Positions 11,793-14,315 of a stretch of DNA of 14,315 bases are shown here, piece by piece. Each line of letters starts with the position of its first letter. Positions within the stretch are counted from its first letter, which is position 1. The notes under the pieces are model-generated. The model ran no database searches. It was not told the origin of the DNA and saw nothing but the letters and a program-made list of their open reading frames with translations. The position numbers were made by a program, and so were the translations under genes. Source of the stretch: DATLSM01 sp049585815 (GTDB lineage: Bacteria > Actinomycetota > Thermoleophilia > Solirubrobacterales > 70-9); assembly GCA_049585815.1 (NCBI GenBank), contig JBAVAR010000071.1:1-14315 (forward strand). Direction: 5' to 3'.

Positions 11793-13082
11793 TCAGCTCA
11801 CAGCTCGCTCCCGTCCGTCCCCATTCGCCACCTCGCATGCCTCCTCGGGCCCGATAAACGGCGCCAGCGCGATATAGGTGCAGATCGGGGCGAGGTGGGG
11901 GAGGGCCGAGGTGCCCTTGTTTCGGACGGTCATATATGTGAGCGCGGAAACGCCACCTGCGATTGCCTCCGTGGCGATTTGAGGCGTCTGCGGTGAGCGT
12001 CCGTAGCCTTCCGCCAGTAGCTCTCTCAGCGGGGCCATCGCGGCGCTCCGCCGCGCAACCGCAGCCGGCCCGGCTGCGTATACCTCAACCGCCAAGAGCT
12101 GGGTCAGCGCAGGTCGTGAAGCTTGGAAATTGAACAGGGCACCAAATCCCGCCCGGACCGCCTCCGGCCAGTCGGGTGCTCTACGGAACGCGGGAACCAC
12201 TGCCGCGACAATCTGTGCTGCCGCGCTGTCGATCGCCGCCGCCATTGCGTCCTCCTTGCCGCGAAATTTGGCGTAAAAGGTAGTGGCCGACATTTCTGCC
12301 CGACTGATCACCTCGCTCACCGTCGTCGCTGCGTATCCCTTTTCCGCTGCTACTACCGCAAACGCCCGCAGCGCCCGCTCTGCGTGGTCCTGTGCCTCCA
12401 TGTTTTCTGCGCGCGGCGACGGCACCCGTTCGGTCAGCCGCAGGGGCTCCGGCGGCGGCCGGTAGGAGCCGATCAGCTCCCACAGCTCATCCATCAGCCC
12501 TGGTAATTCGGACTGCCGACCTTCGCGCAGCCGCGTGCTGGCGATTTCCCGCATCGCTCCGATATGGGCGCTGACCATCTCCGCCGGCATCCCTGCTCGC
12601 TCGGCCGACTGTGCCAGCGTCTGTCGCGCCAACCATTCGAAGCCCTCAATCGCCTTTTGCAGGGGCGCCATGGCCTCGGGTCCCGCCGCAAATGTCTCAA
12701 CCAACGCCATTCGCGCCGCAGCCGGCTGCAGGACCACCATGTCCGCGAAGGCATCGAAGCTTCGCTTTGCTTGCGCCTCCCATCCCCCTCGACTTCCGCC
12801 AAGCGCGCCCTGCGCCTCGTCATCCTTTTCAGCTGCGTAGCTGATCGCTGCTTCGATCATCGCTTCCAGGGCTGACAAGAAACATGCCTTCTTGTCAGCG
12901 AACAGGTCGTAGAAGGTACGAGTCGAGACGCCCGACACCTCCGCCAAGTCGGCCACCGAGGTGGCTTCATAGCCCTTATCCGCGACCAGAGCCACCATCG
13001 CCCCATAAAGCCGATCACGCTGATTGCGCTCGACCTCCTCCCGCTTCCGTCCGGGGCCCGGCGACAATCGCCGGCCTCGCAT
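11793..13082 (-). CDS. Tandem (double) TetR/AcrR-family regulator
   Basis: 429-aa polypeptide made of two full TetR regulators. Unit 1: HTH at about 20-68 (LYGAMVALVADKGYEATSVA, SGVSTRTFYDLFADKKACFL) with a helical domain to about 210. Unit 2 follows a Pro/Arg-rich linker (YRPPPEPLRLTERVPSPRAE): HTH at about 235-281 (AFAVVAAEKGYAATTVSEVI, AEMSATTFYAKFRGKEDAMA) with a second helical domain to the end. Normal TetR proteins are about 200 aa and dimerise; this one carries both DNA-binding domains in one chain. The frame is unbroken across the linker. ATG 13082 has GGGGGAG nine bases upstream; ATG 13115 is possible and would add 11 residues. Ligand and targets unknown. Confidence 0.88.
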   Translation of the reverse strand: MRGRRLSPGPGRKREEVERNQRDRLYGAMVALVADKGYEATSVADLAEVSGVSTRTFYDLFADKKACFLSALEAMIEAAISYAAEKDDEAQGALGGSRGGWEAQAKRSFDAFADMVVLQPAAARMALVETFAAGPEAMAPLQKAIEGFEWLARQTLAQSAERAGMPAEMVSAHIGAMREIASTRLREGRQSELPGLMDELWELIGSYRPPPEPLRLTERVPSPRAENMEAQDHAERALRAFAVVAAEKGYAATTVSEVISRAEMSATTFYAKFRGKEDAMAAAIDSAAAQIVAAVVPAFRRAPDWPEAVRAGFGALFNFQASRPALTQLLAVEVYAAGPAAVARRSAAMAPLRELLAEGYGRSPQTPQIATEAIAGGVSALTYMTVRNKGTSALPHLAPICTYIALAPFIGPEEACEVANGDGRERAVS

Positions 13083-14315
13083 TTTCTCCGACTCCCCCCA
13101 CGGTGTGGCGACCATTCCGTCGACAGACCCTAGCTCGCGCGATAAGCCGCCGTTTCTTCCTTCACGGAGATAAGCCAGGCTTTTCAGTTACTCGTAGACC
13201 TTGTTGTTCGATTACGCACCCACTTGAAGATTTTGACTCACCAAATTGCCTGGAATCGGCGCCAACCAAGGGACCGAGACCCTCAGGACAATAATATATC
13301 GTTTTTATTTTTCTCGCTATCCCGAGGTGGTGGCTGGTTTCCTGTCTGTCGCTTCACGCTTGTCCCTCACTCCCTGCTTGCCTTCTTGGCAAGCGACCTC
13401 AGCTCGCGCGGTTCAATCGGAAAGTGGCCTTGAACACGGCCTCGGGAGCTTCTAAAGGGCCCGCGTGCTGATTCGAAGTCGGAACCGTCAGAAGCGCTCA
13501 GTGCAGATCCCCGACACCCCCACCACCCGGATTCGCCAGGGCTGCCGCCCCCGCGGTAGCCCATACAGACGATCATCGTCACCTTTGCCGGACAGAGCCG
13601 CTCGTGCTGGTTCGCCCAATTACCCTCCATGGCGCCCGAGTCCTGGGTGAAGCTATGTCCCCAGAGCTCCTTGGACCCTCCACGACACGTAACCATTTCA
13701 GCGAAAAGCATCCGCGTCAGATGGCCGCGCAGATAGAACCTTTTTTCCAATTCTCAGGCCTGTTGAGGGTCGACATTGCCATCGCGAGACCATTTCTTAT
13801 GATGCTCGCCAGTTTGGCTATCTGGCTAATACCCTGGGTCCTCTTGACGCGGTAGGGCCGCATGTGCAACTGTATTCGCTCGCTGCAGCCGATGCGCCTT
13901 CGGGACTGAGGGCACCGCACCGAGTAGCAGCAACAGGGTTTACTGAGCAGCAGCACGAAAAAAGGGAAGCAGCACCGACACGGAGTCCTCAGAACGCCGC
14001 AGGGATACGGCCCGGCGAGGGACTCACCGGACAGGAGAGAGATAAGTGCAGGAACCGACTTTGCAGATCGGCCTTGGCCGCCACCATCAGCGTGGCGACA
14101 CCGACCTGTCGGCCGCTGCTCACCTGAGCTGCGTCCCATCGGCTCCCCTCGGTATGGGGGAGTCGGAGACGGCACTGCGTCGGCTCACCTTAGCCCGAAT
14201 CCACCGATTCACCCTGACGGATAGGGAATCTCCCGTTGGAGACGGTGGTGAAGGAGAACCACCGTCCGTAAACGGCTCCATGCAGTCCGCTGGCCGCCTG
14301 GCGATCCCGAGGAGC
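13083..14315. other. Long stretch without a supported gene
   Basis: About 1.2 kb in which open frames on both strands lack GC3 bias, family motifs and ribosome binding sites. The first 200 bp should hold the promoter of the tandem TetR gene; an AT-rich block (13292-13312, containing AATAATATATCG and a T-run) is the most promoter-like part. Hairpins are present at 13376-13394 (GCTTGCC-ttctt-GGCAAGC) and 14241-14266 (see separate entry). I searched by eye for tRNA T-loops and for conserved motifs of tmRNA and RNase P RNA and saw none. It may contain the edge of a gene that starts beyond the window. Confidence 0.5.
14241..14266. terminator. Perfect 9-bp hairpin near the window end
   Basis: GACGGTGGT (14241-14249) pairs perfectly with ACCACCGTC (14258-14266) across an 8-nt loop. 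It is strong enough to be a terminator stem, but no T-run follows on either strand and no gene is visible next to it, so its role is unclear. Confidence 0.3.

Noticed and set aside
13376..13394. Hairpin GCTTGCC-ttctt-GGCAAGC as a terminator
   Set aside because: No gene ends nearby and no T-run follows on either strand; kept only as a note in the gap entry.
13410..13500. Possible tRNA (GGTTCAATC and ATTCGAA strings)
   Set aside because: I could not build a cloverleaf with acceptor and anticodon stems around either string.
13367..13750. 127-codon minus-strand frame in the empty 3' region
   Set aside because: Composition is Gly/Ser/Arg-rich without domain pattern, third positions are not G/C-biased, and no start signal is visible.
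13717..14175. 152-codon minus-strand frame near the window end
   Set aside because: Cys/Pro/Arg-rich sequence with no recognisable fold and no ribosome binding site; looks like chance.
14200..14315. Possible group II intron domain V-like structure
   Set aside because: The stem at 14241-14266 lacks the conserved AGC triad and GNRA-type tetraloop arrangement, and no reverse transcriptase gene is present.

Overview
The window is a GC-rich (roughly two-thirds G+C) bacterial segment. High GC3 codon use, several TetR-type regulators, repeated small toxin-antitoxin modules and apparently leaderless promoters suggest a high-GC actinobacterium. Solirubrobacterales/Thermoleophilia is my best guess, made from the style of the genes and not from any marker gene. 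It reads as an accessory region: short intact genes lie among many broken ones.

Layout. 1-2049: an insertion sequence with one large DDE transposase (minus strand) and imperfect terminal inverted repeats; its left end coincides with the window edge. 2050-3440: a graveyard holding a C-terminal gene scrap, a small cysteine/histidine-containing ORF, an MNT nucleotidyltransferase antitoxin, and a HepT toxin cut off after about 18 codons and fused to the tail of a membrane-protein gene. 3443-4060: a glutathione S-transferase-like protein (minus). 4188-4589: a three-helix membrane protein. 4782-6850 (all minus): a 42-aa ORF, a DUF1508 protein, a complete VapBC module, a second 37-aa ORF related to the first, and an mrr restriction-endonuclease pseudogene missing its catalytic segment. 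7128-7493: a single-domain cupin.

7780-8944: a divergent pair, a phosphinothricin-acetyltransferase-like GNAT and an XRE-cupin regulator, sharing a 49-bp intergenic region with a perfect 9-bp inverted repeat. 8953-9316: a broken two-gene unit (small helical protein plus AbiEii-like nucleotidyltransferase) whose cistrons overlap at GTGA. 9514-10187: a second complete VapBC module on the plus strand. 10449-11564: a SnoaL/NTF2-like protein divergent from an LmrA/YxaF-type TetR regulator, with a sequence between them that fits the Bacillus LmrA/YxaF box. 11793-13082: a polypeptide made of two complete TetR regulators in tandem. 13083-14315: about 1.2 kb with no gene I can support.

How the parts work together. 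The region has accumulated addiction/defence cassettes (MNT-HepT, two VapBC, a second nucleotidyltransferase pair, Mrr), of which only the two VapBC pairs look intact. The remaining intact genes are small regulator-target pairs (XRE-cupin/acetyltransferase, TetR/SnoaL) with operator-like palindromes, typical of autoregulated detoxification or stress cassettes. The most unusual items are a family of ~40-aa ORFs present in three places with conserved start regions, the tandem TetR fusion, and three autoregulator-type genes that share an extended -10 box ending only 6-8 nt before the start codon. I saw no CRISPR array, rRNA or tRNA gene.
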